DNA from: Ambrosia x helenae
Lineage: Eukaryota; Streptophyta; Magnoliopsida; Asterales; Asteraceae
Reading direction: 5' to 3'
Assembly (NCBI GenBank): GCA_030844895.1
Contig: CM061223.1
Location: forward strand, 1,426,001 to 1,490,000
DNA length: 64,000 nt
In this document: positions 1 through 12,200 of the stretch, one piece after another
How positions within the stretch are numbered: position 1 is the stretch's first letter
Layout of the letters: each line of letters opens with the position of its first letter
Notes under the pieces: generated by a model
Databases searched by the model: none
Told to the model about the DNA's origin: nothing
The model's input: the letters and a program-made list of their open reading frames with translations, nothing else
Position numbers and translations under genes: made by a program

Positions 1-158
1 CTGTTTTATTAAAACTAACGTTACACCAAGGCTCGACGAGCTGCACATGTAAGGCTCGAGCTCAATAAATAAACGAGATTTGTTTTAGGCCGAAGCTCGG
101 CTTTGGCTCGATAAGGTTCGCTTGTTTGGAGCTTTTTATCGAGACGGTCTCGAGTAGC
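1..158. mobile_element. Truncated GCTCGAG-rich hAT-type MITE (right part)
   Basis: This stretch is rich in CTCGAG/GCTCG words and aligns by eye with the second half of the complete element at 30607-31077 (shared landmarks: TGCTCGACGAGC-like block, GTTTTAGGC block, TTTTATCGAG block). The terminal GTTTGCACCCCTA end is missing; the homology stops where MYB3R coding sequence begins at about 159. It is cut by the window start on the left. It is non-coding. Confidence 0.6.
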
Positions 159-925
159 TCCCAAAAAATGGTCCACCATTGCCCAACACCCACCTGGCCG
201 AATCGGCAAGCAGTGTCGAGAGAGGTAAGATTTATTTTATTTTATGCTTGTAACATTCCATTCTTTATTTTTATTTTGACAATCCAACTGTATTATATAT
301 CATTGTTGATGTTAGCAATTGAAAGACATTAATCTTTTTGTTACACCTGTTAGATATGCAGGACTGATGTCTTCTTAGTTCTCATGATCTATTTTAATAT
401 TGTCCTTGTTTAAAAAAACAAAAACCAAACCCGCTAACCTGCGGTTCATTTTCAAGGGCTAAACCTTTTTGTTCAAATCTTAGTGATAGTTTTCCGAATT
501 GAAAGCATCATGTCTATCCAGGTGGCATAATCATCTGAATCCTAACATAAACAAGGAAGCCTAGAGTCAGGAAGAGGAAATAGCATTGATTCATGCACAT
601 CAAATTTATGGGAATAAGTGGGCAGAGTTAACAAAATTCTTGCCTGGCCGGTATGATTACTTTTATTTAAATGTTGAAAAAGATACGACACATATTTGCT
701 GCAAGCTTATTAGTATGTGATGCAATTATCAGGTCGGACAATGCTATTAAGAATCATTGGAACAATTCAGTTAAGAAGAAACTAGACACGTACATTGCAT
801 CTGGCTTGGTTGCCGCTGCACAGCCTCAAGGTGTCCTGAGCCAAATGAATCAATCAATTTCTTCTACTCCATCAATAGCAAATGAAGAGACTATTAAGAA
901 ATGGGACAACGATGAGTTCTCACCG
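159..925 (+). pseudogene. MYB3R (three-repeat MYB) gene fragment, broken
   Basis: Three exon pieces with intact splice signals encode the end of MYB repeat R2, all of R3 and the start of the linker. Exon about 159-224 reads KKWSTIAQ and GRIGKQCRER and ends at GTAAGA. Exon 521-650 follows a CAG acceptor and reads WHNHLNPNINKEA, a stop, then SQEEEIALIHAHQIYGNKWA and FLPGR. Exon 733-925 reads SDNAIKNHWNNSVKKKLD and then a non-conserved tail. Intact MYB3R proteins are nuclear activators or repressors of G2/M genes through MSA elements. Here the first Trp of R3 (W in KEAW) is replaced by TAG at 562-564, which removes one of the hydrophobic-core tryptophans and ends translation. The upstream part is cut by a MITE fragment and no downstream exon was recognised, so this is a dead or transposon-captured fragment. 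Confidence 0.8.
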
Positions 926-2965
926 GTATTTCACTTTCATGATTCTTATACACGTACCCACACTCACACACGGTTTCGATTTAGTCTTTGAATTGTGCAA
1001 TAATTAAAAAAAAAAACATATAAATGTTAAAGACTTTTTTCTCTCTGTTGGGGCCTGCAACATATATGTCTACACCTTTTTTTTTTTCAAGAAAAGCATT
1101 ACTGTTTACATGTGCATGTAGGAATAACATACATTTGTTGTTTAAAATATTGCTTTTGATTAATAGGATTGTCTTACTATGCAGGCTTTTGCAAGGATTG
1201 AGAACCATTACTTTGTAAATAAAGGATGTAAATAAAGGATTCTTCTCTGTAGATTCTCATCTCTTGGATGATATCGATAAATCAGGCACATCAATGTTGT
1301 AATTGTATAGGTACAATCAATGGTCACATGTTTAAAGGGGATAATATATTAACTATTTAATGTTTGTTTATGTTTTTTTTATAGCTATTCGAGGGAAGAG
1401 TGGATCATATATGATTGTTGTTGCCCTATGATATTAGCATGGAATTTACATAAAGCTTGGCCAGATGCAGATTTTAAGGTATATTATTTCATAAAACTTT
1501 TGTTCTTAAGTTCATTATGAACCAGAATAAATGCAAAAAAAAACAAAAAAAAGCAGTGCAAAACTTCTTGCAAATGTGGATGATGGCGTGAGAACTATAA
1601 ATAGGTTTTGTTTCTATAACTTAATAAGGTTTTTATATATAAAATGCTACAAAAGTTAAATCTTGATAGGTGGCAATCCAGTTTCAGTAAGTTTTGTTCT
1701 TTAACAATCTGTTCATGCTGCACTGCATAATGAATTTTGATATTCCTACAGTATTTTACATATCTTATTGGTTTTACGGGTTAAGAATTTTGTATATAAT
1801 CTGCATAGTTAAGCAACGATCAATGCTATAAAAGTTAATCTGCAATGTTTTTTGTTCTCAATATTGTTGATCACAGTATGTTCATCTTGATCTTTCGGAC
1901 TTTGTTTCGCTTTGATTACGCTTCGTTATAGCTAACAAAAAGATTGTATTATGTTGTTCAGGACGCTTAGAAAGAAGAGGTGTGCACTGGTTGTGCATTA
2001 TATTTAAGGGTGACCTGTTATGGATGGTATTCAATTGGGCTTATTGGAACCAATCATGACAAGTAGCCCATTTCATCCAAGCCAATACTACACGACATAT
2101 ACTAGCAACAAACGATCTCAAACATGTTGTCCAACATTTTACAAGATGGTAAGGTGTTCCATGTTCGCCTGACCTGTAAGTAGGTGCATGATTTTCTCTA
2201 TGTGTATAGATATGTTCACATATGAAGTATATATAGTTAGTTATTCCGGTGATTGATCCTGTGAAAACGAGTACTATTATCTAAACATATTAAACTCTAT
2301 ACTTTTGGTTTATTTAGCATCTAAGACATATATCTTCTATATTTCTATAAATATACTTTAATGTATTTATGCTCTTTTCATGTTCATTTACCAAAATAGT
2401 TTAACCAGGTACATGTTAACATAGAAAAGATCACACAGCGTATTCGTTATAAATCAGATATATGTTAAATCATTGTGATCTTAGCCTTGGGTCTAAGAAT
2501 TTTTAACTTATAATTATACACTGAAAATGTCTCTACTAAATGTAGTAAACTGAGCAAGTATGTTAATGTGTTAATGTGGTAATGTAATGAGTCCGTCAAG
2601 TGGTGAGAGGCAGTAATTAATTAGGCTCTTTATTTGAAACCATTTTTTGGTAGCTGGTCTGAATTGTTATATGGCCACTGTGACTGATTTGAAGAAGCCT
2701 TTAAACAAGGCGATGTGGTGTTACTCCATTAATTGTATGTTTTCATTGCTTGTTTTAAGTAACAGGTTGAAAGATGTACGGGTTTGGTAATGGCTTAAAA
2801 TGGATTCGGCTTGAAACAAGTCGTATGTTTGCATAGGTTTAGACGGGTCGTGTTGGGAATGACCCACAAACAATTTATTATTCATCTTTGTAACTCGTAT
2901 AAAGAACTAATGCGATAAGGAACTTATATTTATGATCATCTTGCTCCACACCATAAACATAAACA
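926..2965. other. Non-coding stretch, no gene recognised
   Basis: AT-rich sequence with stop codons in all frames and no family I recognise. It lies between the MYB3R fragment and a Helitron 3' end at 2966-2996, so it may be the body of a Helitron that carried the MYB3R exons. The 5' TC terminus of such an element was not identified. Confidence 0.4.
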
Positions 2966-2996
2966 CCCGCTGCAACGCGCGGGCATTACCACTAGT
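2966..2996 (+). mobile_element. Helitron 3' terminus
   Basis: A GC-rich hairpin with stem CCCGC/GCGGG is followed about 10 bases later by CTAGT (2992-2996) and then a T. A short hairpin just before CTRR with insertion between A and T is the defining 3' signature of plant Helitrons. The element would lie to the left. The same hairpin style recurs at 4749-4779. Confidence 0.65.
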
Positions 2997-4748
2997 TATC
3001 TTATTAAGGAGGAGTGACGGTTAGGATAGTAATTTTCAATTCCGTACAACTTAAGAAGCAACATGCACAAGTGATTTATGCTTAGATCATGAGGGTATAA
3101 TTGGAACTTTGTGGAACATTAAGACACTTCAAAGGGTATATTAGTCAATTTGTAATGACATTTTAGTTAAAAGTATAAATTTCTTTACCTTAATACCCCT
3201 ATAATGCACTCTCTTCCTAACCCCCAATTTAATGTTTTAAGATGGGAGTTGAAGGGTCCCTTCACAAATCTTCAACTTTTGGTCATTTTCTTACATTTAT
3301 GCCCATCATGTACAACTTATAATGCTAATTGTATAATTGTCTAATGCAAACTTTATACCCTCTTAGCATATAACTCCCATTCATAATGTCTACACATTCA
3401 ATTTACAATTCATTGGCCTTCAATGAATTGCATCACTTTTCCTATCAATCGACCATTCCTCTCAAGTTTTTAATCCCCCATTCAATATCCATTATAAAAG
3501 GAGGGTTGTCTCTCAAGTTTCAATAAACATGCCATACACCTTTGATTCAGAATTCTGAGTTATTCTCTGCTATACTATAACTCCGCTTGTGCTCCATAGT
3601 AAATTAGTAGATTTTGTAGAAATCATATTTTTTGGTGTTGGTGTTAGGTTTTGTAAAATCCAAATTTGTTTTTTCTTGTTTGTGTAATTACTTATAGTTT
3701 TGATTTTGTACTCACTTTTGATTTGGATGCTGTAGTTGGATTTAATTTGTTTGGTGTGCCTACATCGCAGGTTGAATTTAATTCAAAGGATATGTCCATG
3801 TTCATATTTTTTTGCATTATGTGGAGGTGGTGGAATGGCCTGGTTAGGTTGCTACCAAAAACATATGAAAAAGGTTTCATTCACTCGCTTTGTATGCTAC
3901 TACCCAGGTCAAACATATGAAAAAGGTTTAGGTTTTTAAATAAAATGCAATTTGTCATGTTGGCGAAGCTTGGTTCTCGAATCGGTGGGGTGGCTCAATT
4001 TTTTTCGATCGGTAGTGGCCGGAAAATCAAATTGGTGGTGGCCGGACTCAATTTATCTACAAAAATCATAAAATTCCACCACTACGTCAAAAAACGGTTG
4101 GGGTCGGGTCCCCCTCGGGCCCTCAAAAAGCTACGCATCTGGTCATGTAAGACCTCTAACAAGTGAAAGCATACTATCTTTTAATACAATTTTCTGCTAT
4201 ATATATTTTTGGTAACCTCATGAACTTTTGATTACTTTAAGACTCGGATTCTTTCAGCTTTGAAATATTATACATACCTTATTTGAATGTGATTAGATGT
4301 TGCTTCATGATTTGTAAGCAGTTCAATAAAGTGTTTCAGTGATTTGAAATCATAGTCAATTAAGTTAAAAATAATAGTTAGACAAGTGATTATTTATGTG
4401 CTAATATTGCTATCTTTTCACTTTTATATCAACTGGGCAATAGCAACCAACATTGCGGATCAAATAACTACAACAAGTGCAATTTTGTTTAATGAGGCCA
4501 TGTCTTCTTTGATAGATATCAGCTGTAACTACATGGTCATAAAATGGCTACACCAACCCACATATCCTACCAATACTAATGTGAGCAATTAAGGGGAAAG
4601 AACTGTTGCATCACATTCATCCACATAGATCAACATACCAAGATAATACGACTATCACTTTTAGCAACTCTTTGAAGCCTCTTACATTTTGATTTGTTTT
4701 TTTTTTCCAGCTTAGAAACTTTTTCCTTAAAAACCTACCCAAAACTTA
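2997..4748. other. Probable Helitron body, non-coding
   Basis: No intact gene was found. The stretch starts immediately after one Helitron terminus with TCTTATTAAGG-like sequence, which resembles the TC-starting 5' ends of plant Helitrons, and it ends at a second Helitron 3' hairpin. Short open frames near 3666-4166 have no recognisable motifs. The assignment as a single Helitron of about 1.8 kb is an inference. Confidence 0.35.
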
Positions 4749-4779
4749 CCCGCGGCAACGCGCGGGCATTCCCACTAGT
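4749..4779 (+). mobile_element. Helitron 3' terminus
   Basis: The hairpin CCCGCG-GCAAC-GCGCGGG (4749-4766) is followed by CATTCCCA and CTAGT at 4775-4779, then T. It is very similar to the terminus at 2966-2996, so both probably belong to one Helitron family. Confidence 0.7.
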
Positions 4780-4912
4780 TTATTACAATTCAGTTTCACT
4801 CGCATGCTCCTATCTTCATGCGTGTATCTTGCTTTTTCAACTGTTTAGCACACAAATACCCCCAAGACACTTATGCACTAATAACTAGTAAACATGACTA
4901 AAACACAAACAA

Positions 4913-4936
4913 ACTAGTTTTATCCCCGTGGACGGG
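4913..4936 (-). mobile_element. Helitron 3' terminus, reverse orientation
   Basis: Read on the minus strand, the hairpin CCCGT-CC-ACGGG is followed by GATAAAA and CTAGT (ACTAG at 4913-4917 on the plus strand). The element would extend to the right. It differs in stem sequence from the two termini to the left, so it belongs to another subfamily. Confidence 0.5.
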
Positions 4937-4952
4937 TAATACAACAAACTTA

Positions 4953-5052
4953 TACAAAAACGTATTGATAGCTCAAAGGAATTATACAAAATCATATACA
5001 TGCTAATATTTCTTTGCTTTGCTACAAAAACGTATTGATAGCTCAAAGGAAC
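4953..5052. repeat. 30-bp direct repeat, 70-bp period
   Basis: The block starting TACAAAAACGTATTGATAGC occurs at 4953 and again at 5023 with almost no change. Between the copies is unrelated AT-rich sequence. It looks like a small local duplication next to the reverse Helitron end. Confidence 0.6.
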
Positions 5053-5329
5053 TATCAAAAGTTATTATCAAGATGTCATAGGAACAGAGCAAGCAAACTC
5101 CATTCATCACACATCTGAGTCACCCACTGATCACTGGCTCATCGGTGGTGATTGCAAGCTTTATTGATTTTTTCACGGTGACAGTGCAACTTTTTTGCAA
5201 CCATAGGCACAAACCTAGCTCTATATGTCACTTCATACCCCCATCACTCTTGCCCCATACCAATATGCAACTCTACAAAAGATAGGAAGTGAGGAATGAG
5301 GGTATTGGGTTTGTGGAAATTCCTCCACC

Positions 5330-6166
5330 CTTTAATGAAAATTATTCCTCAATTCCCATGTCCGATCAAGAACTGTTGGCTCTTCCTGTGAAAGGATATG
5401 GTCCACAAATAGAAGAGCTAACCAGTCGACCATAAAGGGATCAAGTTGAAATCACCAAACTTGAATCAACCCCAATTAGAATCTCTAAACCTACACACAG
5501 ACAATCTAAGCAAGAGCAGGCCCCGTCAAAAACTTTTGTCAGGTCTCAAGATGCTTCAAAGCAGACTGAGACGTTAAATTTTGAAAAGAATAAAGAAATT
5601 GATAGAGTTTTTGTGGTTAGCAAAGATGAGGTTCCAACTTCAACTGAGTCAAATGAATTGCTATTTAATTCTAAAGAGTCTAAACTTGAATCGATAAAAG
5701 TTAATGAACCGATTCCTGCTCAGACCACTCAGCCAGACTCAAGTGTGACCTATGAATTTGACTTCATGAAACAAATCAGGAAGCTTTGTCTAAAGCAAAA
5801 AGCAAACAGAGAAAATAATTTGACCAACTCTCAATCTCACTCAGATGATTCACCAGTGACTGAACCTGAATCTGACTCTGATCTAGACTCAGGCGACACC
5901 AACGAATCTAGCTATCAGTCATGTGAAACAGCCGAATCATCTGAGGACATGTCCGAATTGAATGAATCTGTTTCTGTGCCTATTCCAAATTCATTTGATT
6001 CAGATAAGGAGAGCTCAGAATCATCTGAATCTCCTGTGTCTTCTGTAGCTGAAAATTTCTCTACCAAAAATTGCTATGATGTTTCTGATGCTGTGAATGT
6101 TACTAATTCGATTGATTCTTGTGCAGAAAATTTAATTATTGAGGATTGGGTAGATGATGGGGATTG
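5330..6166 (+). pseudogene. Degenerate retroelement gag, N-terminal part
   Basis: Frames here encode a long polar, acidic, Ser/Glu-rich protein, with its longest open part at 5613-6167 (184 codons). It is interrupted by stops and frameshifts upstream. It lies in the same orientation as the CCHC-bearing piece at 7668-8560, and I read both as parts of one retroelement gag-like ORF of the CCHC type common in Asteraceae genomes. This half has no domain that I can name. The joining of the two halves is an inference from order, orientation and composition. Confidence 0.5.
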
Positions 6167-7667
6167 ATATACGTTAAATTACACATATAAAAGTCCCCGT
6201 TTAACTCCCTTTTTCATACGTTTTTGACCTCATACATAGGAATTGGTACTTATTTGGGTATCTTTACGATTTCAGGTCTTAAACGATGTCCCGGAAACAC
6301 AAGGAAGGAAAAAACGAAGAGTTCGGCGCGAAAACAGGCCATCAGGCCCTTCGAGCGGCCGCTCGCTTTATCAACAAGTGGACCAATTGCTCACTGATCA
6401 GGGTTGGATCTTGAGGGAAGCTTTTCTGGGCGATTTTTGGACGATCCAAGCTGCTGGAAAGCCGTTTAACAAGCTCGGAAGTCCATCCGTTCCATCCTTC
6501 ATCATCCGATCCATCTCTTTAGCATTCTTATGGTTTGATCCTTGAAGCTTTTTATGATTCAAATCTGATTTTTGTATGCTATTTTGATGTTATTATAGTT
6601 ATTCGTACGCCTACGGGCAAGAACAATAGTATTTAGTACGTAAAACAATCGTTTAGTATGTAATCATGTTTTGTATAAATTTGGCGTTTTTCACGTATTA
6701 GATCTTGATGATCATAGCGCAACCTTGTTTCGTTGTTGATGGATTTGTAGCTGTATTTGAATGACTTTAGCGATTGTCGAATGTGTTAGGCGGATACATG
6801 TTGAAAAACCGTCCGTTTAATCGTCCGGTAGTAGACTAGTTAACTTGTTAAATAGTTTATGCCATGAAACTGTAACCGGGTATTGGTTTGGTTAAAGTCA
6901 GTCGAATAACGGTTAAAAATGCTTACCGGCACGTAAAAGGGTTTAAAAAGCCTAATGGTGCCGTTACTAGTCTTTGACACGGTTAATGATCTTTGGTAGT
7001 TATTTTGGTAAAAATAGCGATCTTAGTAGATCTGGGGTCAAAGTTGGTAAAATGGAATAGGTTGTGAAATGCTCTACTTTATGCTAGTTTAGGTGGCTGT
7101 GTTGTGTATTCGGTATCGCTTCCCTAAATTAGTGAGGTTAGAATACTCTTAACGGATGACTAACTTATCTTTAGAAGATCTGCGTGAGATCATATCAGCT
7201 GCTCGCTAATGAACGACTTGAAGCGGTTAACGTGTGTATTCGTGTTAGCTTTCTGTATAGTTGTCATGTTAGGATGCCCGAAAGGGACACTAACTGTCGG
7301 AAAATGGGAATGTTGATCACGCGCCTATATTACTTATTATATTTAGATAACATGCTAGGATTGGCAAAAATATAGTTTATATAGTTATATTTTCTATTTG
7401 GAGTCGTAGTTAAGTTATTTACATGTTTTAGAATTAATTTAGTTTTAAACAAAACTCAAACTTATCTTTTCCTACTGGTAAATCGGGGACAGAGTTTTAG
7501 TACAATTGCTCCGCGCGCGTCCATGGATCGATATCTGGTTCTTATCTGTACGTTACTACATATATGACAGGGTACACTTGCCCTATTGTGTGTGTGTTTT
7601 AATATTAAGGTCTAAACCATTTTTATAAATATTAAAGCAAAACGTGTGTTAAAATCCATTGTAAAAT
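6167..7667. other. Unidentified insertion between gag halves
   Basis: About 1.5 kb separates the two gag-like pieces. It contains a short Arg-rich open frame at 6243-6545 without a recognisable domain, and otherwise AT-rich sequence. I could not find clean terminal repeats or a target duplication, so whether it is a nested element or simply decayed internal sequence stays open. Confidence 0.35.
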
Positions 7668-8560
7668 ATGTATAGTTACGCACACGTCAGGGATGAAGTC
7701 AATGACTCTAATTCACTTGCATTAAATAATAAAAATCAGAGAAACAATTTATCAATTTCTGCTAAAGACAAAAATATTTGTGTGGGCTCGTTTGTTTTGA
7801 GCATAAAACCTTGTGACTTGTCGTCTGACTCTTTGTTTGATCATTCAGATTCTGTTATCTTGTCAAATGCTCGTGATACAACAAAAAATCTTTGGTTAAA
7901 CAATCAAGTATGGGTGGGACTGGGAAATATCTTCCACCAAAACATGTTTTACCAAAATATGAAAAACAGAAATCTTCAAATCAGGGAAAAAGGTATTCAA
8001 AAACAGCATCACAAAGGTATAAAGCTGTAAACAAATCTTTTGAATCTGGAGAGTCTGCAAGATCTCAGGGGGATCCACATGTGAAGCGTCAGATATGCTA
8101 GACATGTGGAATCCCAGGACACATTGCCAGAAATTGTAAAACAAATCTGAAAAATCTTGCAAGTTGGAAACATCAGAAGGCTCCAAACGGGAACCATACT
8201 TATTTCAAGCCAATGAAGGTTGAGAAACCTAAGGCAATGCAGAATGACAAATCCAAGGTGAAGCCTTCTGATGGTGATTAGAATAGAAATAAGCGGCTCA
8301 AACAGTCGTGTAGGATACCCAAACATCAAATGAAAACTTTCAAGGTATCATCTAATTCAAAAGAAAAGATGGTTTCAAAAAACAAATTGCACTGGAAACC
8401 AAAATGTTCTATTCCAAATTCTTCCCCGTCTGTAGGATCTTCTTGTTCCGTTAATGATATATCTAATCTATGTGCTACTGTTTCAACTGCCAACATGCAT
8501 TGGATGAAAGTCTAGTACATGGATAACAACGGTGTACCCAAAACAACTATGGCTTGCGCT
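7668..8560 (+). pseudogene. Degenerate retroelement gag, CCHC zinc-knuckle part
   Basis: Across three frames this encodes Lys-rich basic sequence (KYLPPKHVLPKYEKQKSSNQ), a zinc knuckle and a downstream basic tail. The knuckle reads C-T-C-G-I-P-G-H-I-A-R-N-C near 8094-8140, matching the CX2CX4HX4C pattern except for an in-frame stop next to the first Cys (TAG at 8099-8101). Further on, HWMKV, stop, YMDNNGVPKTTMA precedes the end. Zinc knuckles of this type bind RNA in retroelement Gag proteins. Several stops and frameshifts make it non-functional. No protease, integrase or reverse transcriptase follows. Confidence 0.7.
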
Positions 8561-9210
8561 ACCGTGATAAGGTTCTTGATTTGTTTGATCAATGGAAAAA
8601 CCTTGCAAACCCTATGGTGACCATTGATCAAGTTTGATCAATGGTCCTTAATTAATTTGTATTTAATAATCAAAAACAAGTGGGCCACTTTAATAAAATA
8701 TTGGATTAAGGGCATTAAGGTAATCTTGTGTTTTCTGAATCCTAGGTTTAAAAAGGTTGATTTGACACTTGTCAAGTCACCTCTCTCCTACTTTATGGCA
8801 CTTTTTCCAGCACAAATATTAACGTACGTTAGTGTTGTGATACAAAATTCTGACCTCGTATGAGACATCGCTAACATGTGTTAACAGGCATATACTAAAA
8901 AGAACATAATAAAAGAACACATAAAATGTGTATTTATTTATGAATTGATAAAAATAATCATTACAACCAAGACTAAAACATACCAAAAAATGGTTCATAC
9001 AAACATAATTATTTGTGAATTTTCAAAAAACTATCATAACAACATAAAAAAGATCTAGCTATGCTTCGTTCTTAATACCCATCTTCATCTTTAACACAAA
9101 AACATCTCCACCTACAAAAAAGATAACACATGTTAGTCGGCCTCTCCAAAACACATAATGAGACATCACTGACACGTGTAGTGTATTCTAAAAACATATG
9201 TTTTCCTGAA
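8561..9210. other. Non-coding AT-rich sequence
   Basis: No gene seen. From about 8870 onward it carries dispersed ACTAACATGTGTTA-like words that become the tandem repeat at 9211 and recur again at 13190-13300. Confidence 0.5.
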
Positions 9211-9449
9211 ATAACGTATGTCATGTGAACGCTAACACATGTTAGTTGGGCACATACTAACGTATGTCATATGAACCCTAACACCTGTTAGTTAGGTATA
9301 TACTAGCATGTGTTAGCATCACTAACATGTGTATAAACAACACTAAAAATCTACAGTTAGTTTGGCACATAATAACGTATGTCATGTGAACGCTAACACA
9401 TGTTAATTGGGCACATACTAACGTATGTCATATGAACCCTAACACCTGT
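9211..9449. repeat. 161-bp tandem repeat, split by solo LTR
   Basis: The block beginning ATAACGTATGTCATGTGAAC occurs at 9211 and at 9372, giving a 161-bp period. The second unit is interrupted at 9449 by the solo LTR and resumes at 12944 with CCTGTTAGTTAGGCATATAC. The uninterrupted first unit gives an independent record of the empty site. Confidence 0.75.
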
Positions 9450-9807
9450 TGTCACACCACGCCAATGGCGGAAACACGTGGCGCGACGCTCGAAAAGCAT
9501 ATCAAAGTCAAGATTAACACAAACTATATTTAATTAGAAAAGATCATTATATTAAGATGTCGGGTAGGAGTACCTGGTTTCAAACATTACTTAAAACCAC
9601 AAACATTAAGTTTTAAAGTGGGGTGTTTCCGTTTCTGTCCCAACCCGAAGGTAACAATAGGTGAAACCCCCAACCAGTGTCCGACATCCCAAATTCCACC
9701 GTACTAGCCGCATACCTGTTCAGCACTTAGTTACCTGAAAGATATGTTTAAAAAGACGTCAATATATAAAATATTGGTGAGTTCACAGGTTTTAGTTTCG
9801 TAAATAC

Positions 9808-9898
9808 GACAATTTACATCCTGTGCAAATCCAGCACATTTTTACATCCTGTGCAAATCCAGCACATTTTTACATCCTGTGCAATCCAGCACATTTTG
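9808..9898. repeat. Three-fold ~31-bp repeat inside the solo LTR
   Basis: The phrase TTACATCCTGTGCAAATCCA followed by GCACATTT is present three times in direct tandem, the last with one A missing. It may be a regulatory repeat of the LTR. Confidence 0.8.
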
Positions 9899-11639
9899 TG
9901 GCCTTTGTATGGAGTAGCTAGCTCCTACAAACTATGATGATAAGCAATCCCCTGAGTCCCATAACCAAACCAAGACTAATAAATATGCCCCGCTCCAAGT
10001 CGTTTCTCGGAAACCAACGACTTAAGTTCAGAATACGTGCACCTCTTGTCTTTACCGGGTTGACGCTATCAACCAGAGGTGGGCCTCGTCAGGCACCAAT
10101 AGTACTATCCAAATATTCCTTTGGTTTCATTTTACCTGAATTAATGGTTACAGTAGCGAGGACCCAACCCCGAGTGGCGACCAAAAACTCAAGTACTCAT
10201 CATGCCACTTACCACATTTTAACCTTTGAAAACCTTTCAATATGTGATAATTTTTGACAAACATATCTTTCCCCCAGTTAAAACAGTAAAATGGGGCCGT
10301 GAAACTCACCTTAATTTCCATGCTTAGCTAGCAAATAAAATCCAAAGCTTTGACCGACTTCCTCGTGCCCTAATTACCAATAAAGGACACCTTAAAGTTT
10401 ATCATATATAAGTCTAGCTTATTTTTCCGGTTAAAAGATAGTTTATTCAACTATCTTGACTCGTGTGTACTAACTCGAGTCCTTAAGTGTTTTAACTCGA
10501 CGAACCGATCGTGACTTATCATAATTCATGTGTTCACGTACGACATAGTACCCAAGTCGCGCACCTGTTACTCTGCGTGTGTAAACCATGTTGGACTAAC
10601 ACCACGAAACGTATAACTCATCCCGAGTGATAGCTTGTCTCGTAAATCGGATAAATGTAATCGTCTTGTATAGTTATTTTCGGGAAATATACCTTGCTGA
10701 AATATAATATAGTTATTAAAATCCTTTCAATAACATTTGTTATTTCTTTTCCCGAATCCGAGTATCTTACAAATCTCAAGACTCTGCTTTTTATAAAGAG
10801 GTTTTCCAAATAAATCCGAACGTTTATACATCTTTTAATCCGAACAACAAACATATTTTAGTTACCAAGTAACCTTTAAAAACTCGTCAATCCTTGACGC
10901 TTGGTAGCAAAAGACTATATATTTGTTTGAAATATTTCTCGGAATGGACTATTATTGTTACAAATAATATTTGTCAAAACGTCGTGATTGTACATGACTA
11001 CATTTGTCAAGCGCTTGGAAAGTTATTTATAAGAACGCACAATAATGTCACACTTGTCGCGCTTCGGATTTTATAAAAATTTCGGCAGAGTTTCCTCTGT
11101 TTTTGTATAAACCAGACAACACAAGTTGTCTACAATTTCCCAAAATCAACACCTAACCAAAGACGGCATTATATTTATCCGCATTTCTAATCCACGAGAC
11201 TTATACGTTGTGACTATTATATAAATCATACTATTTATATAAATATATATATATACGTATAGTCCATCAATTTAGTCCAACAACAACGCAAGTCACGACT
11301 AATATACCAATATTATCTCATAATACTTTTCGTTAATATTTTTATCGGTTCGTTCGCGAGTTAGTCGTTTTATATTTATAATATGCTTTATAAATGTAAC
11401 GAAAATAAACACGATTAAATTATACCGATATGCGCGTGCGTGACTTGACACGTCTCGAACGACGCGTTGACCGAGTCAAAGTTTGACCGGAGTTGACTCG
11501 TGTTTGACCGAGCTCGAAATCTGATCCGTAAGCGAATTTCCCAGATCTGACCCGTTTGACCGGGGGTTGACTAGATCTGACGAGACCCGAACAAAACCCG
11601 GACCATTAACGCGAACCCGCACCCGATCTGACCCGAAAA

Positions 11640-12200
11640 CACACTCTTGACCCGAGCCCCGAGTCCCGAACCCAAGACTGACCGGACCTGCGGCCGCCGG
11701 ACGCCACCGCCGTGGCCGGAATTGCGACCGCCGGTCACCACCACCATCCCACGCCACCAAGACTCCCGTTCTGACCACATGCGCGCCACCGGAACCCTAC
11801 CAAAACCCACTCCGGCCCCTCCGGAACTCGCAACCAACCGGAAATAGCTCGCCGGAATATGGCCGGAGAATGAAATTTCGTGAAAACTTGTGAGGAGTCC
11901 CCAAAGACCCGATCTAAACGTTTGTACAAAGAAAACTCGAAAACGAGCTTACCGGAAAAGTCGCCGGAATGGTACCAACGTTCAAACCGATTCGTTTTAG
12001 GGAAAACGGCCTTCACCATCGCGTTCGGGGCGTCGAAATTAGTGGGGGTGGGGGTGTCACGCGCCGGAAAAAGTCGCCGGAAGGTCGCCGGAAACTCGCC
12101 GGAAACTCGCCGGACGCCGCCGGACGCCGCCGGACGGCCGCCGGAACGCCGCCGGACAGCCGCCGGAACGCCGCCGGAATTCTGCGGCCGGCCGCCGGAA
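11640..12200. repeat. GC-rich CCGG/CGCCGGA repeat block in the solo LTR
   Basis: Against the AT-rich surroundings this block is strongly GC-rich and ends in many copies of CGCCGGA-type units between 12062 and 12200. Open frames on both strands here are compositional and lack any domain. It is dense in CpG and CCGG sites. Confidence 0.7.
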
